The notes under the pieces were generated by a model, which worked only from the letters and a program-made list of their open reading frames with translations, was not told the origin of the DNA and did not search any database. A stretch of 64,000 bases of DNA from Sphingomonas sp. PP-CC-1A-547 (lineage in GTDB: Bacteria; Pseudomonadota; Alphaproteobacteria; Sphingomonadales; Sphingomonadaceae): assembly GCF_003610375.1 (NCBI RefSeq), contig NZ_RAPZ01000010.1, positions 34,062-98,061 of the forward strand, given 5' to 3'. How positions within the stretch are numbered: the stretch's first letter is position 1; each line of letters begins with the position of its first letter. The position numbers were made by a program, and so were the translations under genes. Positions 51,581 to 59,766 of the stretch are shown piece by piece.

Positions 51581-51823
51581 TTACTGCGTCGACTTCTCGA
51601 CTGCGCCGCCGGCCTTGTCGGCTGCACTGCCGACGCTCTTCGCCGCTGACGTGATCGCGGCATCCTTGCTGTTCTGCGCGCCTTGGCGGCTGAACAGGTA
51701 GAACCCACCGATCAGTACCGCGATTAGCAGCACGACGGCGATCAGCGTGCCGCCACCGCCGCTGCGGCGCTCGATAACGGTGGTGTGGGTGGTCGGGGTT
51801 TCGACGATACGTTCTTCGGCCAT
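51581..51823 (-). CDS. Small membrane protein (80 aa)
   Basis: An 80-residue protein: a charged N terminus (MAEERIVETPTTHTTVIERR), a Gly run, one membrane helix (TLIAVVLLIAVLIGGFYLF) and a C-terminal Ser/Ala/Lys tail (KSVGSAADKAGGAVEKSTQ). The layout resembles single-pass envelope proteins with an N-terminal cytoplasmic tail, but I do not recognise a family. It ends 8 bp from the family D palindrome. Confidence 0.72.
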   Translation of the reverse strand: MAEERIVETPTTHTTVIERRSGGGGTLIAVVLLIAVLIGGFYLFSRQGAQNSKDAAITSAAKSVGSAADKAGGAVEKSTQ

Positions 51824-51903
51824 TGCGACTCTCCCTGATTACTGGAGAGCGCAACGCCGGCCGAAGAACGATTGTTCCCGCGCCGAAACGAACCCGATTT
51901 GGT

Positions 51904-52227
51904 TCAGAACGGAAGCTTGAAGCCCGGCGGAAGCTGCAGACCACTCGTCATCTTCGACATCTCGCTACCCGAGACCGCATCCGCCTTGGCGCGTGCGTCG
52001 TTGAACGCCGCCGTCAGCAGATCTTCGAGCATCTGCTTCTCGCTCACCTGCATCAGCGAATCGTCGATTGTGATGTTGATGATGCGGCCCTTGGCGGAGG
52101 CCTTGATCTTGACGAGCCCGCCGCCGGACGCGCCCTCGACCTCGATCGTGTCGAGATTGGCCTGCGCCTTTTCCATCTCGCTCTGGACGTTCTGCGCCAT
52201 GGCGAGGATTTCATCGATATTCTTCAT
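51904..52227 (-). CDS. ybaB: YbaB/EbfC family nucleoid-associated protein
   Basis: A 107-residue DNA-binding protein. The start at ATG 52227 has AAAGGAG upstream with 6-nt spacing. MKNIDEILAMAQNVQSEMEKAQ and LVKIKASAKGRIINITIDDSL match the YbaB fold; the C terminus ends LPPGFKLPF, as is usual. It forms dimers that coat DNA. Its start overlaps the dnaX stop, the conserved dnaX-ybaB arrangement. Confidence 0.93.
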   Translation of the reverse strand: MKNIDEILAMAQNVQSEMEKAQANLDTIEVEGASGGGLVKIKASAKGRIINITIDDSLMQVSEKQMLEDLLTAAFNDARAKADAVSGSEMSKMTSGLQLPPGFKLPF

Positions 52228-53936
52228 GCGTTGCTCCTTTGACCTGGCCACGATTCGAGCTGGGCGTCGGGAAACGCTGCCACCGCGGCCTTCATGATGG
52301 GGGATTCGAGAATAGCCTGGCGCACTGCGGCATCGGCGGCGTCCTGCGCCTCGCGCAGCGTCGGCTCACCGGGGGCGTCGACGATCGACACTTTCCACGC
52401 GGTCCGCGTCACGCTTTTCAACAGCGTGTTGAGTTCGGCGAGCGTGTCGGCCGAGACCGGGCGGCTGCCGCTGAGGACGAATTCGGGCGGCGCATAGCTC
52501 ACGACGCGGGCGCCATGACGAAGGCGTGCAGCGATCGCGAGGCCGCCCGATTCGTCGAGCAGATCGACCAGCGCCTCGAATGTCGGCGGCAGGATCGGGC
52601 CGGTCGCGACGGGTTCGGGCGCCTTCGCAGCGGATCCAACGTTCCAGGGCGGCGCTTCGCCGGACGGGGGTGCAGGTGACGGCAGCGGCGGTGACGATGG
52701 TGAAGCCGCGGGGGCCGCGCCACTGGCGATCTGGCGGGCAAGCTCGCCGGGATCGGGCAGCGTCGAGGCGTATATCGCGCGCAACAGCGCCATCTCCGCG
52801 GCCTCGATCGGCAGAGCGGCCTTGGCGACTTCGTCATGGCCCTTGAGGAACAGCTGCCACAGGCGGTGCAGCGCGGGGAAGCCGAGCGATGCGGCCCATT
52901 CCTCGCGTGCCGCACGCTCCTCCATCGGCTGCGCAGCGTCCGCCGGCGTGCCGACCTTGGTCAGCGTGATGCCGTGGACGGTTTCGAGCAGCGAGCGCAG
53001 CACCGACAGCGGATCGACGCCGTAGTCATATTGACGGCGCATCGAGGCGAGCGCCCCTGCCCCGTCGCCGGCGAGGATCAGCGTCAGCAGATCGCGCACC
53101 GCGCCGCGATCCGACAGACCGAGCATCTGGCGTACCGCGTCCGCCGTGACGCCGCCGCCTTCGAGCCCGGCATGTGCGATCGCCTGGTCGAGGATCGACA
53201 GGCCGTCGCGCGCGGAGCCTTCCGCGGCGCGCGCGATCAGCATTAGCGCCTCGGGATCGGCAACGACGCCTTCTTCGGTCGAGACCCAGGCGAAGTGCTT
53301 GGCGAGCTGTTCCGCGGAAATGCGGCGTAGGTCGAACCGCTGGCAGCGCGAGAGGACCGTCACCGGAACCTTGTTCACTTCGGTGGTCGCGAACAAGAAT
53401 TTCACATGGGGGGGCGGCTCCTCCAGCGTCTTTAGCAGCGCGTTGAACGCGTTCTTCGACAGCATGTGGACTTCGTCGATGATGTAGATCTTGAAGCGCG
53501 CGGTGACCGCCGAATAGCGCGACGCGTCGATGATCTCGCGGACGTCGTCGACGCCGGTGTGGCTGGCGGCGTCCATCTCGATCACGTCGATATGGCGGCC
53601 CTCGGCGATCGCGCGGCACGGTTCGCAGACGCCGCAGGGGTCGATCGTCGGGCCACCGTCGCCGTCGGGACCGATGCAGTTGAGCGCCTTCGCGATCAGG
53701 CGCGCGGTCGATGTTTTCCCCACGCCGCGGACCCCGGTCATCAGGAAGGCGTGCGCGAGCCGGTCGCGCTTGATCGCGTTGCCGAGCGTCTGAACCATCG
53801 CGTCCTGCCCGATCAGCTCGGAAAAGGTCTGCGGTCGGTATTTGCGCGCTAGCACGCGGTAGGCGGGGGCGTCCGGCGTTTTCACCGGCTGCGGGGGTTC
53901 GCCCAGGTCGAAGGAATCTGACATTGCGGTCGTCAT
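52224..53936 (-). CDS. dnaX: DNA polymerase III subunit gamma/tau
   Basis: A 570-residue clamp-loader ATPase. YRVLARKYRPQTFSELIGQDAMV opens the AAA+ domain; Walker A is GVRGVGKTSTA, the zinc knuckle CGVCEPCRAI, Walker B IIDEVHMLS and the SRC sensor VTVLSRCQRFDLRR. The C-terminal part has a Pro/Ser-rich linker and a tau-like region. It loads the sliding clamp. I start it at ATG 53936 (MTTAMSDSF); ATG 53924 is equally possible. It overlaps ybaB downstream, and the SRP RNA gene lies upstream. Confidence 0.95.
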   Translation of the reverse strand: MTTAMSDSFDLGEPPQPVKTPDAPAYRVLARKYRPQTFSELIGQDAMVQTLGNAIKRDRLAHAFLMTGVRGVGKTSTARLIAKALNCIGPDGDGGPTIDPCGVCEPCRAIAEGRHIDVIEMDAASHTGVDDVREIIDASRYSAVTARFKIYIIDEVHMLSKNAFNALLKTLEEPPPHVKFLFATTEVNKVPVTVLSRCQRFDLRRISAEQLAKHFAWVSTEEGVVADPEALMLIARAAEGSARDGLSILDQAIAHAGLEGGGVTADAVRQMLGLSDRGAVRDLLTLILAGDGAGALASMRRQYDYGVDPLSVLRSLLETVHGITLTKVGTPADAAQPMEERAAREEWAASLGFPALHRLWQLFLKGHDEVAKAALPIEAAEMALLRAIYASTLPDPGELARQIASGAAPAASPSSPPLPSPAPPSGEAPPWNVGSAAKAPEPVATGPILPPTFEALVDLLDESGGLAIAARLRHGARVVSYAPPEFVLSGSRPVSADTLAELNTLLKSVTRTAWKVSIVDAPGEPTLREAQDAADAAVRQAILESPIMKAAVAAFPDAQLESWPGQRSNA

Positions 53937-54243
53937 AGCGGGTGCTGCGCGTGCTGTCGAAGGGGTCGGAAGTTCACAAAGTGCACACGCTGGGAGGGCT
54001 CTGCACTTCGACATGCCCGGAGGCTGGCGAGTGGCTTGTCGGAACCTATGATGTGGGCAGTGCCGGTCATGCGCGGCTTATGCCACAACGTCGCGGCGTA
54101 GGATAATGGTTTGGAACGTTGCGGGAACATCGCGCGTGGTTTCGACCCGATTGCGCTTGGATTACTGATTAGCGGGGAAGTTTAGAAGTGCGCTGCGGCT
54201 TAGTCGCATCGTCAGTCGGTGCTTTACACCGCTGGCCGCGCTC
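53937..54243. other. Non-coding stretch between dnaX and the SRP RNA gene
   Basis: About 300 bp with no frame that has both a ribosome site and plausible codon use. An open extension of the dnaX frame upstream of 53936 is judged non-coding. No repeat or hairpin of note is seen until the palindrome at 54244. Confidence 0.5.
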
Positions 54244-54261
54244 ACGTTTGCTTGCAAACGT
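54244..54261. terminator. Palindrome after the SRP RNA 3' end
   Basis: ACGTTTGC-TT-GCAAACGT is an 18-bp perfect inverted repeat located 8 bp after the SRP RNA 3' end on the minus strand. It has no T tract, so it is a candidate processing or termination hairpin only. Confidence 0.45.
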
Positions 54262-54268
54262 TCGCGGT

Positions 54269-54357
54269 GGGAGCCGGGACGACCCGTAGCTGAGTCGTTG
54301 TGGCTGCTTCCTTCCGGATCTGACCAAGTTGGCGACGACCACGTCCGCCCGACTCCC
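54269..54357 (-). ncRNA. ffs: Signal recognition particle RNA (4.5S RNA, small bacterial type)
   Basis: The minus-strand sequence contains TCCGGAAGGAAGCAGC, the conserved SRP helix 8 tetraloop and asymmetric loop that bind Ffh. The ends pair: 5' GGGAG-T-CGGG with 3' CCCG-G-CTCCC. The roughly 90-nt length fits the small bacterial form; exact ends may differ by a few bases. It directs membrane-protein ribosomes to FtsY together with Ffh. It lies upstream of dnaX on the same strand, an arrangement seen in many bacteria. Confidence 0.93.
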
Positions 54358-54363
54358 GCGGCG

Positions 54364-54392
54364 CATATGGCGGGGTCGGGCGGGATGATCAA
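54364..54392 (-). promoter_or_regulatory. Candidate sigma-70 promoter of the SRP RNA
   Basis: On the minus strand TTGATC, 17 nt, CATATG gives -35 and -10 hexamers with ideal spacing, and the -10 ends 6 nt before the first paired base of the SRP RNA (54357). Position and spacing support it; the -10 matches the consensus only partly. Confidence 0.5.
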
Positions 54393-54419
54393 GCCGCTTT
54401 AGTAATCGCGGCTATTCGA

Positions 54420-54659
54420 TCAGCGGCTGACGCGGACCGTGCGGCAGACGCGCTGGCGGTGATGGTTGCGGTAGACGTTGCGGCAGACCTGGCGCGTACG
54501 CACGGCGTGGCGACGGTAGCCGGGACGGCGATCGTCGTGGCGAACGACCGTGCGCTCGTGGACGACGGTCCGCTGTGCGGAGGCTTCAGCCGCGATGCCG
54601 ACGGGCGCGAGGCCAGTGAGTGCGACGAGACCGGCGGCGGCGATGGTGAACAACTTCAT
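54420..54659 (-). CDS. Small exported Arg-rich protein with C-x12-C tail (79 aa)
   Basis: AAAGGAGA precedes the ATG. The signal peptide is MKLFTIAAAGLVALTGLAPVGIAA with cleavage likely after ASA. The mature part is about 50 residues, very rich in Arg, His and Val, ending CRNVYRNHHRQRVCRTVRVSR. Two cysteines are separated by 12 residues and could form a disulfide in the periplasm. The neighbouring 113-residue exported protein has the same C-x12-C tail. No family is recognised. Confidence 0.75.
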   Translation of the reverse strand: MKLFTIAAAGLVALTGLAPVGIAAEASAQRTVVHERTVVRHDDRRPGYRRHAVRTRQVCRNVYRNHHRQRVCRTVRVSR

Positions 54660-54740
54660 AATTCTCTCCTTTTGAGTGCGGGGCCTCCCGACCCCGGCAA
54701 CCTATGTTATCAAACTAAGGGGGTTCGTTACGGTTCCGTA

Positions 54741-55082
54741 CTAGCGGCGGAAGCAGCGACGAACCGGGCCGTAATAGCCACGCTGTATCCGGCAGACGAC
54801 GCGCGAGCGGCCGTATCCGCGGGGTCCGCGATAGCCGTAGCCGCCGCCTCGGTAGCCGTGATCGCCGCGATACCCGGCGCCATAGCCACGGTAGCCACGA
54901 TCTCCACCGCGCCAGCCACGGTCGCCGCGCCAGCCGCGATTGCCATGCCGTCCGCGGTCGTCGTGCCAGCCGCCACCACCGCGGGGGCCGTCCCAGCCGT
55001 GGCGTTGCGCATCGGCGGGTGCCGCGGCGAACAGCGTTCCCGCGGCCAGCGCGCCAGCGGCGAACATTGCGATGATCTTCAT
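54741..55082 (-). CDS. Exported Gly/Arg/Tyr-rich protein with C-x12-C tail (113 aa)
   Basis: GAGGAG precedes ATG 55082. The signal peptide is MKIIAMFAAGALAAGTLFAA with a likely ADA cleavage site. The mature region is low-complexity Gly/Arg/Asp/Tyr (GNRGWRGDRGWRGGDRGYRG) and ends VVCRIQRGYYGPVRRCFRR. The two cysteines are 12 residues apart, as in the next gene downstream. Such proteins may bind polyanions or the cell surface, but nothing more can be inferred. A 10-codon upstream extension is not preferred. Confidence 0.75.
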   Translation of the reverse strand: MKIIAMFAAGALAAGTLFAAAPADAQRHGWDGPRGGGGWHDDRGRHGNRGWRGDRGWRGGDRGYRGYGAGYRGDHGYRGGGYGYRGPRGYGRSRVVCRIQRGYYGPVRRCFRR

Positions 55083-55194
55083 GTCCGGTACTCCTCTCAA
55101 GACCTCGTACATTGAGGCGATGAGGGGATAATCCGCTCCCGGCCGTGCACGTTCCCTGAACCGGCCGTTGTCTTCCTGTAAGCTTTGCTGTCGT

Positions 55195-55506
55195 TTAATT
55201 CGGGATGCGAACGGTCAAGCCGTCGAGCGCTTCGGTTAGGCGGATCTGGCAAGCAAGTCGGCTGGTGCGCGTCGCGTTGTGCGCGAGATCGAGCATGTCC
55301 TCCTCGTCTTCGGTCGCTGGCGGCAGGCGGGCGAAGTCCGCGGGGTCGACGATGACGTGGCAGGTCGCGCAGGCGAGCTGGCCTTCGCAAGTGCCTTCGA
55401 GCGGCTGGTTATGCGCCTGTGCGGCGTCCAGCAGGCGGTCACCGGGGGTTGCGACGGTCGTCGTTGCGGTGCCGTCGCGGGCGATGAAGCGGACGATCAT
55501 GGCCAT
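55195..55506 (-). CDS. [2Fe-2S] ferredoxin
   Basis: A 103-residue adrenodoxin/plant-type ferredoxin. The cluster cysteines are C40, C46, C49 and C86 in TCEGQLACATC and SRLACQI, matching C-x5-C-x2-C-xn-C. EDEEDMLDLA is the acidic partner-binding helix. The start is ATG 55506 (MAMIVRF), overlapping the end of the upstream cysteine desulfurase gene. It probably donates electrons in Fe-S cluster assembly, as ferredoxins next to IscS-type enzymes do. Confidence 0.93.
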   Translation of the reverse strand: MAMIVRFIARDGTATTTVATPGDRLLDAAQAHNQPLEGTCEGQLACATCHVIVDPADFARLPPATEDEEDMLDLAHNATRTSRLACQIRLTEALDGLTVRIPN

Positions 55507-56582
55507 TGCGCCTCGGCTGCGACGACGATCGCATCGATCGCGTCGCGGAGTTCGGTTTCGGTGGTGTAGCGGCCGAAGCCGAGGCGGATGCTGGATCGCG
55601 CCTGCGCTTCGGTGAGGCCGATCGCGCGGAGGACGTGGCTGGAGCGACCCGATCCGCTTGCGCAGGCGGACCCGGCGGAGAAGGCGATGTCGCGGAGGTC
55701 GGACATAAGCCGGTTCACGTCGAGGTTTGCGCGGCGGATGTTGAGGTTGCCGTGGTAGCGATGTTCGGTCGAGCCGTTGATCGTCCAGCCGGGGCCAAGG
55801 CGGTCGAGCGCGAGCGACCAGAGGCGGTCGATGTGCGCGGCGTCCTCGTTCTTGCGATCGGCCATGAGTTTCGCAGCGACGCCGAAGCCCGCGCAGAGGG
55901 CGGGTGACAGCGTGCCCGAGCGGCCGGGGGCTTCCTGTGCGCCGCCGTGCATCAGCGGGGCAAGATTGACGCCGTCGCGGATCCACAGTGCGCCAATGCC
56001 CTTGGGGCCGTGGATCTTGTGCGCGGAGATGGAGATGAGGTCGACGGTCTCGGGGATCGCAACGCGGCCATAGCCTTGCACTGCGTCGCAGAGCATCATC
56101 GCGCCGGCCGCGTGTGCGATCTCGGCGAGCGCGGCGATCGGCTGGATGACGCCGATCTCGTTGTTGACGAGCATCGCGGCGACGAGGCCGGTGCCGGGTT
56201 GGATCGCGGCGCGGGCTTCGTCGAGGTCGACTACGCCGTCTGGGTTGACCGGGAGGATCGTGACTTGGCGCGCCCTCGCCGCTTCCGCTGCGACCGTATC
56301 GAGGACGGCGGCGTGTTCGGTGGCGAGCGTGACTATAGGGCCCGCCGTCCCCTTGATCGCCCAGTTGAGCGCTTCCGTGGCCCCGCTGGTGAACGCGATG
56401 CGGCCGCCGGGGGGGAGCAGCGCGGCAACCTGATCGCGCGCGACCTCGACGGCGGCTTTGGCGCGGCGGCCTTCGCGGTGGGGGGAGTGCGGGTTGGCAT
56501 GCTGTGATTCGAGCCAGGGGAGCATTGCCGCGAGCGCTTCTGGCGCGAGGGGGGTGGTTGCCTGGTAGTCGAGGTAGGTCAT
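55497..56582 (-). CDS. Cysteine desulfurase (NifS/IscS family), second of a tandem pair
   Basis: A 361-residue PLP enzyme starting MTYLDYQATTPLAPEAL. The His is in LATEHAAVLD, the PLP Lys in ISISAHKIHGPKG and the catalytic Cys in SAGSACASGSGRSSH. It should convert cysteine to alanine with transfer of sulfur. Its ATG overlaps the stop of the upstream cysteine desulfurase (ATGA), and it overlaps the ferredoxin start. It shares layout but only moderate identity with its neighbour, so this looks like an old duplication. Confidence 0.92.
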   Translation of the reverse strand: MTYLDYQATTPLAPEALAAMLPWLESQHANPHSPHREGRRAKAAVEVARDQVAALLPPGGRIAFTSGATEALNWAIKGTAGPIVTLATEHAAVLDTVAAEAARARQVTILPVNPDGVVDLDEARAAIQPGTGLVAAMLVNNEIGVIQPIAALAEIAHAAGAMMLCDAVQGYGRVAIPETVDLISISAHKIHGPKGIGALWIRDGVNLAPLMHGGAQEAPGRSGTLSPALCAGFGVAAKLMADRKNEDAAHIDRLWSLALDRLGPGWTINGSTEHRYHGNLNIRRANLDVNRLMSDLRDIAFSAGSACASGSGRSSHVLRAIGLTEAQARSSIRLGFGRYTTETELRDAIDAIVVAAEAQWP

Positions 56583-57610
56583 GCGGCCCGCCTTATGTCG
56601 GTGGCGATGCGCGTCCAGGCTTCGGCGAACTTGGCGACATCTTCGACCGTTGTGGTCCAGCCGAAGCTGACGCGGACGACTTCGGCGGCGGCTTCGGGGG
56701 GATAGCCCATCGCGGCGAGGACGTGGCTTGGGCGCATGCTGCCCGACGAGCACGCGCTGCCCGCGGAGACGGCGAACCCGGCCATGTCGAGGCGGATCAA
56801 CTGCGCGGCGGAGCTGACGCCGGGCATGCGATAGGAGGCGATTGTAGAGATGCGCGGGGCGTGATGTGCGACGATCTCGCCACCGCCCGCAAAGATTGCC
56901 TCGTCCAGCGTAGCACGGAGGGCGGGCATGTCAGCGAACCAGTCGCGGGGCGCTTCGAGCGCGGCGGCGAAGCCCAGTGCGCCGGGCAGGTTCTCGGTGC
57001 CTCCGCGATACCCGCGCTCCTGCCCGCCGGTCGGATAGAGCAGGCCGAGATCGCGGACCAGCAGCGCGCCGATGCCCGGAGGCCCGCCGAGCTTGTGCGC
57101 GGAGACGATGATCAGGTCAGCATCGGGCAGCGGGAGCTTGCCGGCGGTCTGAGAGCAGTCGGCTATCCAGACGCCGGTGGGGCGATCCTGGAGGACGCCG
57201 GTTTCGCTGTTCGAGGATTGCAGCGCGATCGTCGGCGCGCCCTCCCCGTTCATGATGATACCGCCTGCGTCGACCTCCAGCATCACCGGCTGTTCGGCCG
57301 CGCGGAGGACCGCATCATGCTCGACCGCCGCCACCGCGACACCGGGGCGCCCACGTAACGCCAACGCCGCGGACTCGCTCGCGCCGCTGGTCAGGATCAC
57401 GTGATGCGGCCAGTCCAGCGCCTGCGCGATCCGCTTCCGCGCGCCCTCCAGCGCAGCCCGTGCCGCGCGGCCCTCGGCATGCGGCGAGGAGGGGTTCGCC
57501 CAGCGCGCCATGCCTTCCATCACCGCCGCGACAGCCTCGGGGCGCATAGGCGTGGTGGCGGCGTGATCGAGGTAGATACGCGAGTCGTTACGGGCCAGGG
57601 TCGGTTCCAA
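56579..57610 (-). CDS. Cysteine desulfurase (NifS/IscS family), first of a tandem pair
   Basis: A 343-residue PLP enzyme with IYLDHAATTPMRPEAVAAV near the start. The His is in AAVEHDAVL, the PLP Lys in IIVSAHKLGGPPG and the catalytic Cys in SAGSACSSGSMRPSH. All active-site residues are kept. The only upstream start I can find in frame is TTG 57610; no ATG precedes the conserved region. It is coupled to the second desulfurase by ATGA and divergent from a small alpha/beta hydrolase gene. Confidence 0.88.
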   Translation of the reverse strand: MEPTLARNDSRIYLDHAATTPMRPEAVAAVMEGMARWANPSSPHAEGRAARAALEGARKRIAQALDWPHHVILTSGASESAALALRGRPGVAVAAVEHDAVLRAAEQPVMLEVDAGGIIMNGEGAPTIALQSSNSETGVLQDRPTGVWIADCSQTAGKLPLPDADLIIVSAHKLGGPPGIGALLVRDLGLLYPTGGQERGYRGGTENLPGALGFAAALEAPRDWFADMPALRATLDEAIFAGGGEIVAHHAPRISTIASYRMPGVSSAAQLIRLDMAGFAVSAGSACSSGSMRPSHVLAAMGYPPEAAAEVVRVSFGWTTTVEDVAKFAEAWTRIATDIRRAA

Positions 57611-57691
57611 TTGCGAAAAGGGGCGCGGACCTTATATAGCGTCGATAACCCGGCACTCCACCCGAGTGCGTATCCCAGCTCGCGAGTGCCT

Positions 57692-58348
57692 ATGCCAGAA
57701 GTCATTTTCCCCGGTCCCGAAGGCCGTCTCGAAGGTCGTTTTGCGCCGGGCCCGCGTCCGCGCGCACCCGTCGCGATGATCCTGCATCCGCATCCGTCGG
57801 CCGGTGGCACGATGAACAACGCGATCGTGCAGCAGCTCTACAAGACCTTCCAGCGGCGCGGGTTCGCCACCCTGCGGTTCAATTTCCGCGGCGTCGGCAA
57901 GAGCCAGGGCGTGTTCGACAACGGCGTCGGCGAACTGAGCGATGCGGCGAGCGCGCTCGATTGGGTGCAGAGTTTCCACCCCGAGGCGCAGACGACTTGG
58001 ATCGCGGGCGTCAGCTTCGGCGCGTGGATCGGCATGCAGCTGCTGATGCGCCGTCCGGAAATTCGCGGGTTCATCTCGGTGGCGCCGCCGGCTAACCTGT
58101 ACGACTTCACGTTCTTGGCGCCTTGCCCTTCGAGCGGGATCATCATCCAGGGCGAGGCCGATGAGGTCGCGACGCCGGGGGCGACGCAGAAGCTGGTGGA
58201 TAAGCTGCGGACGCAGAAGCATATCACGATCCATCACGACACGATTCCGAAGGCTAACCACTTCTTCGAGCATGAGATGCCGGAGTTGATGGGGTCGGTG
58301 GACAAGTATCTCGACATGCGGTTGGACCCGAACTCGCCGATCCGGTAA
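57692..58348 (+). CDS. Small alpha/beta hydrolase
   Basis: A 218-residue alpha/beta hydrolase starting MPEVIFPGPEGRLEGRF. HPHPSAGGTMNN is the oxyanion region, the nucleophile elbow is IAGVSFGAWIGM, Asp lies in IIQGEADEVATP and His in PKANHFFEH. In several alphaproteobacteria this short hydrolase type sits beside cysteine desulfurase or suf genes, and here it is divergent from the tandem desulfurases. Substrate is unknown. Family B palindromic DNA starts 3 bp after its stop. Confidence 0.88.
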   Translation: MPEVIFPGPEGRLEGRFAPGPRPRAPVAMILHPHPSAGGTMNNAIVQQLYKTFQRRGFATLRFNFRGVGKSQGVFDNGVGELSDAASALDWVQSFHPEAQTTWIAGVSFGAWIGMQLLMRRPEIRGFISVAPPANLYDFTFLAPCPSSGIIIQGEADEVATPGATQKLVDKLRTQKHITIHHDTIPKANHFFEHEMPELMGSVDKYLDMRLDPNSPIR

Positions 58349-58350
58349 TT

Positions 58351-58490
58351 TTCCTTTTCCCCTCGGGGAGAAGGTGGCGCGCCAGCGTCGGATGAGGGGG
58401 AGTTGGGATGGGCAGCGCTTCCCAACCCCCCTCTCCCTTCCCGCCGCAAGTGCGGCGGGCCCCTTCCCTCTCCCCGTAGGGGCGAGGGAG
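58351..58490. repeat. Palindromic repeat, family B (140 bp)
   Basis: CCCCTCGGGGAGAAGG opens it and CCCTCTCCCCGTAGGGGCGA closes it, with inner arms TGGGATGGGCAGCGCTTCCCA and a small hairpin GCCGCAAGTGCGGC. It shares its closing segment with the family B copy at 37013-37163. It directly abuts the stop codon of the downstream minus-strand gene. Confidence 0.88.
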
Positions 58491-58670
58491 TTACAGCGTC
58501 CAGATTGCTACGTTGGCTAGCAGGACTGCGGCCATTATCAGCATCAGCACGCCCTTCTTCGTGTCGCGCTTCTTTACGATCAGCGCGATGCCGCCGATCA
58601 GGCAGGCGAACATGCCCAGCATTGATATTGCAGGCGCGGCGGCGGCGATGGATGTCAGTGCGGGGTTCAC
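58491..58670 (-). CDS. Small membrane protein (59 aa)
   Basis: The frame starts at GTG 58670 (VNPALTSIAAAAPAIS), which overlaps the dehydratase stop (GTGA), and has two hydrophobic segments (SMLGMFACLIGGIALIV and GVLMLIMAAVLLANVAIWTL) joined by KKRDTKKG. The hairpin layout resembles small two-helix inner-membrane proteins. No family is recognised. It is translationally coupled to the dehydratase gene and ends at the palindromic repeat. Confidence 0.7.
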   Translation of the reverse strand: MNPALTSIAAAAPAISMLGMFACLIGGIALIVKKRDTKKGVLMLIMAAVLLANVAIWTL

Positions 58671-59629
58671 GCGGCTATTGCCTTGGCATACGCGGCTAGG
58701 TCGACGTTGCCCCCGGACAGGATGACGAGCAGGCCGGGCTCGAGCTTTACCCTCCCCGAAAGCACGGCCGCCAGCCCGACCGCGCCGCCGGGTTCGATCA
58801 CCAGCCGCAGTTTCTCCGCCGCCCAGCGCTGTGCCGTCGCGATTTCCGTTTCGCTGACCGCCACGCCAGTCGCATCGCGGCGGGAGAGGACGTCGAAGGT
58901 CAGCGGCGATACGCGCATGGTCTGGAGAGAGTCGCACGCAGTCGGCGGCGGGTTGGGGCCGACGGGTTCGATCCACGACGCCTCCAGCGAGCGGCGCATG
59001 TCGTCCCAGCCCTCGGGCTCGACGACGGTGATTGCGCTGCCCTTCAAGGCCAGCGCGATGCCTGCCGACAGACCGCCACCGCCGCAGGGAATGACGACGC
59101 GGCTTGGCACGCCCATGCCGAGCGCCGCCATCTGGGCGGCTGCCTCGATCCCAGCGCTCCCCTGCCCCTCGATGATCCACGGGTCGTCGAAGCTCGGCAC
59201 CAGCGTTGCGCCCCGCGCTTCGGCCAGCCCTGCGGCGATCGTCTCACGGCTTTCGGTCGCGCGGTCGTAGGTCACCACCTCTGCACCCAGTGCCAGCGTC
59301 GACTCGCGCTTCAGCCGCGGCGCGTCCGACGGCATCACGATCGTCGCTGCGATGCCAAGCCGTTTCGCCGCCCACGCCACGCCCTGCGCGTGATTGCCCG
59401 ACGAGAACGCGACGACGCCTTTTTGTCGCGTCGCCTCGTCCAATGCGGTGAGCCGATGCCACGCGCCGCGAATCTTGAAGGCGCCGATTGGTTGCAACGA
59501 CTCGGCCTTGAAAGCGACCGGTACGCCCTTGATTTCGCTGACGAAGAGTGGTGTCGGCGGGAGGATCCGGGCGATCTTTTCCGCGGCGTCCCGTACACCC
59601 GCCCGCGTCGGTTGTCGCAAAATCGTCAC
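58667..59629 (-). CDS. Threonine/serine dehydratase-like PLP enzyme
   Basis: A 320-residue type II PLP enzyme. The start at GTG 59629 has AGGAG 7 nt upstream. The PLP Lys is K52 in PIGAFKIRGA; SSGNHAQGVAWAAK and IPCGGGGLSAGIALA are the substrate and phosphate loops. It has no C-terminal ACT regulatory domain, so it matches the catabolic threonine dehydratase or serine racemase group and should not be feedback regulated by isoleucine. It is coupled to the small membrane protein downstream. Confidence 0.9.
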   Translation of the reverse strand: MTILRQPTRAGVRDAAEKIARILPPTPLFVSEIKGVPVAFKAESLQPIGAFKIRGAWHRLTALDEATRQKGVVAFSSGNHAQGVAWAAKRLGIAATIVMPSDAPRLKRESTLALGAEVVTYDRATESRETIAAGLAEARGATLVPSFDDPWIIEGQGSAGIEAAAQMAALGMGVPSRVVIPCGGGGLSAGIALALKGSAITVVEPEGWDDMRRSLEASWIEPVGPNPPPTACDSLQTMRVSPLTFDVLSRRDATGVAVSETEIATAQRWAAEKLRLVIEPGGAVGLAAVLSGRVKLEPGLLVILSGGNVDLAAYAKAIAA

Positions 59630-59766
59630 ACACCGTCTCCTATCCGCCAAACGCTATTTACATGGGGGGCGCGTAACCCTAGATCGCGCTTCCGCTGCCC
59701 CATGGGACTTCCAACCGCAAGGCAGTGTTTTCGTAATTTGTCTCAGGACATTGGAGGTCCCTTGAA

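Noticed and set aside
59651..59766. A speF-type RNA leader before the decarboxylase gene
   Set aside because: The gap is only about 115 nt and I cannot recognise the speF consensus by eye; a covariance-model search would decide it.
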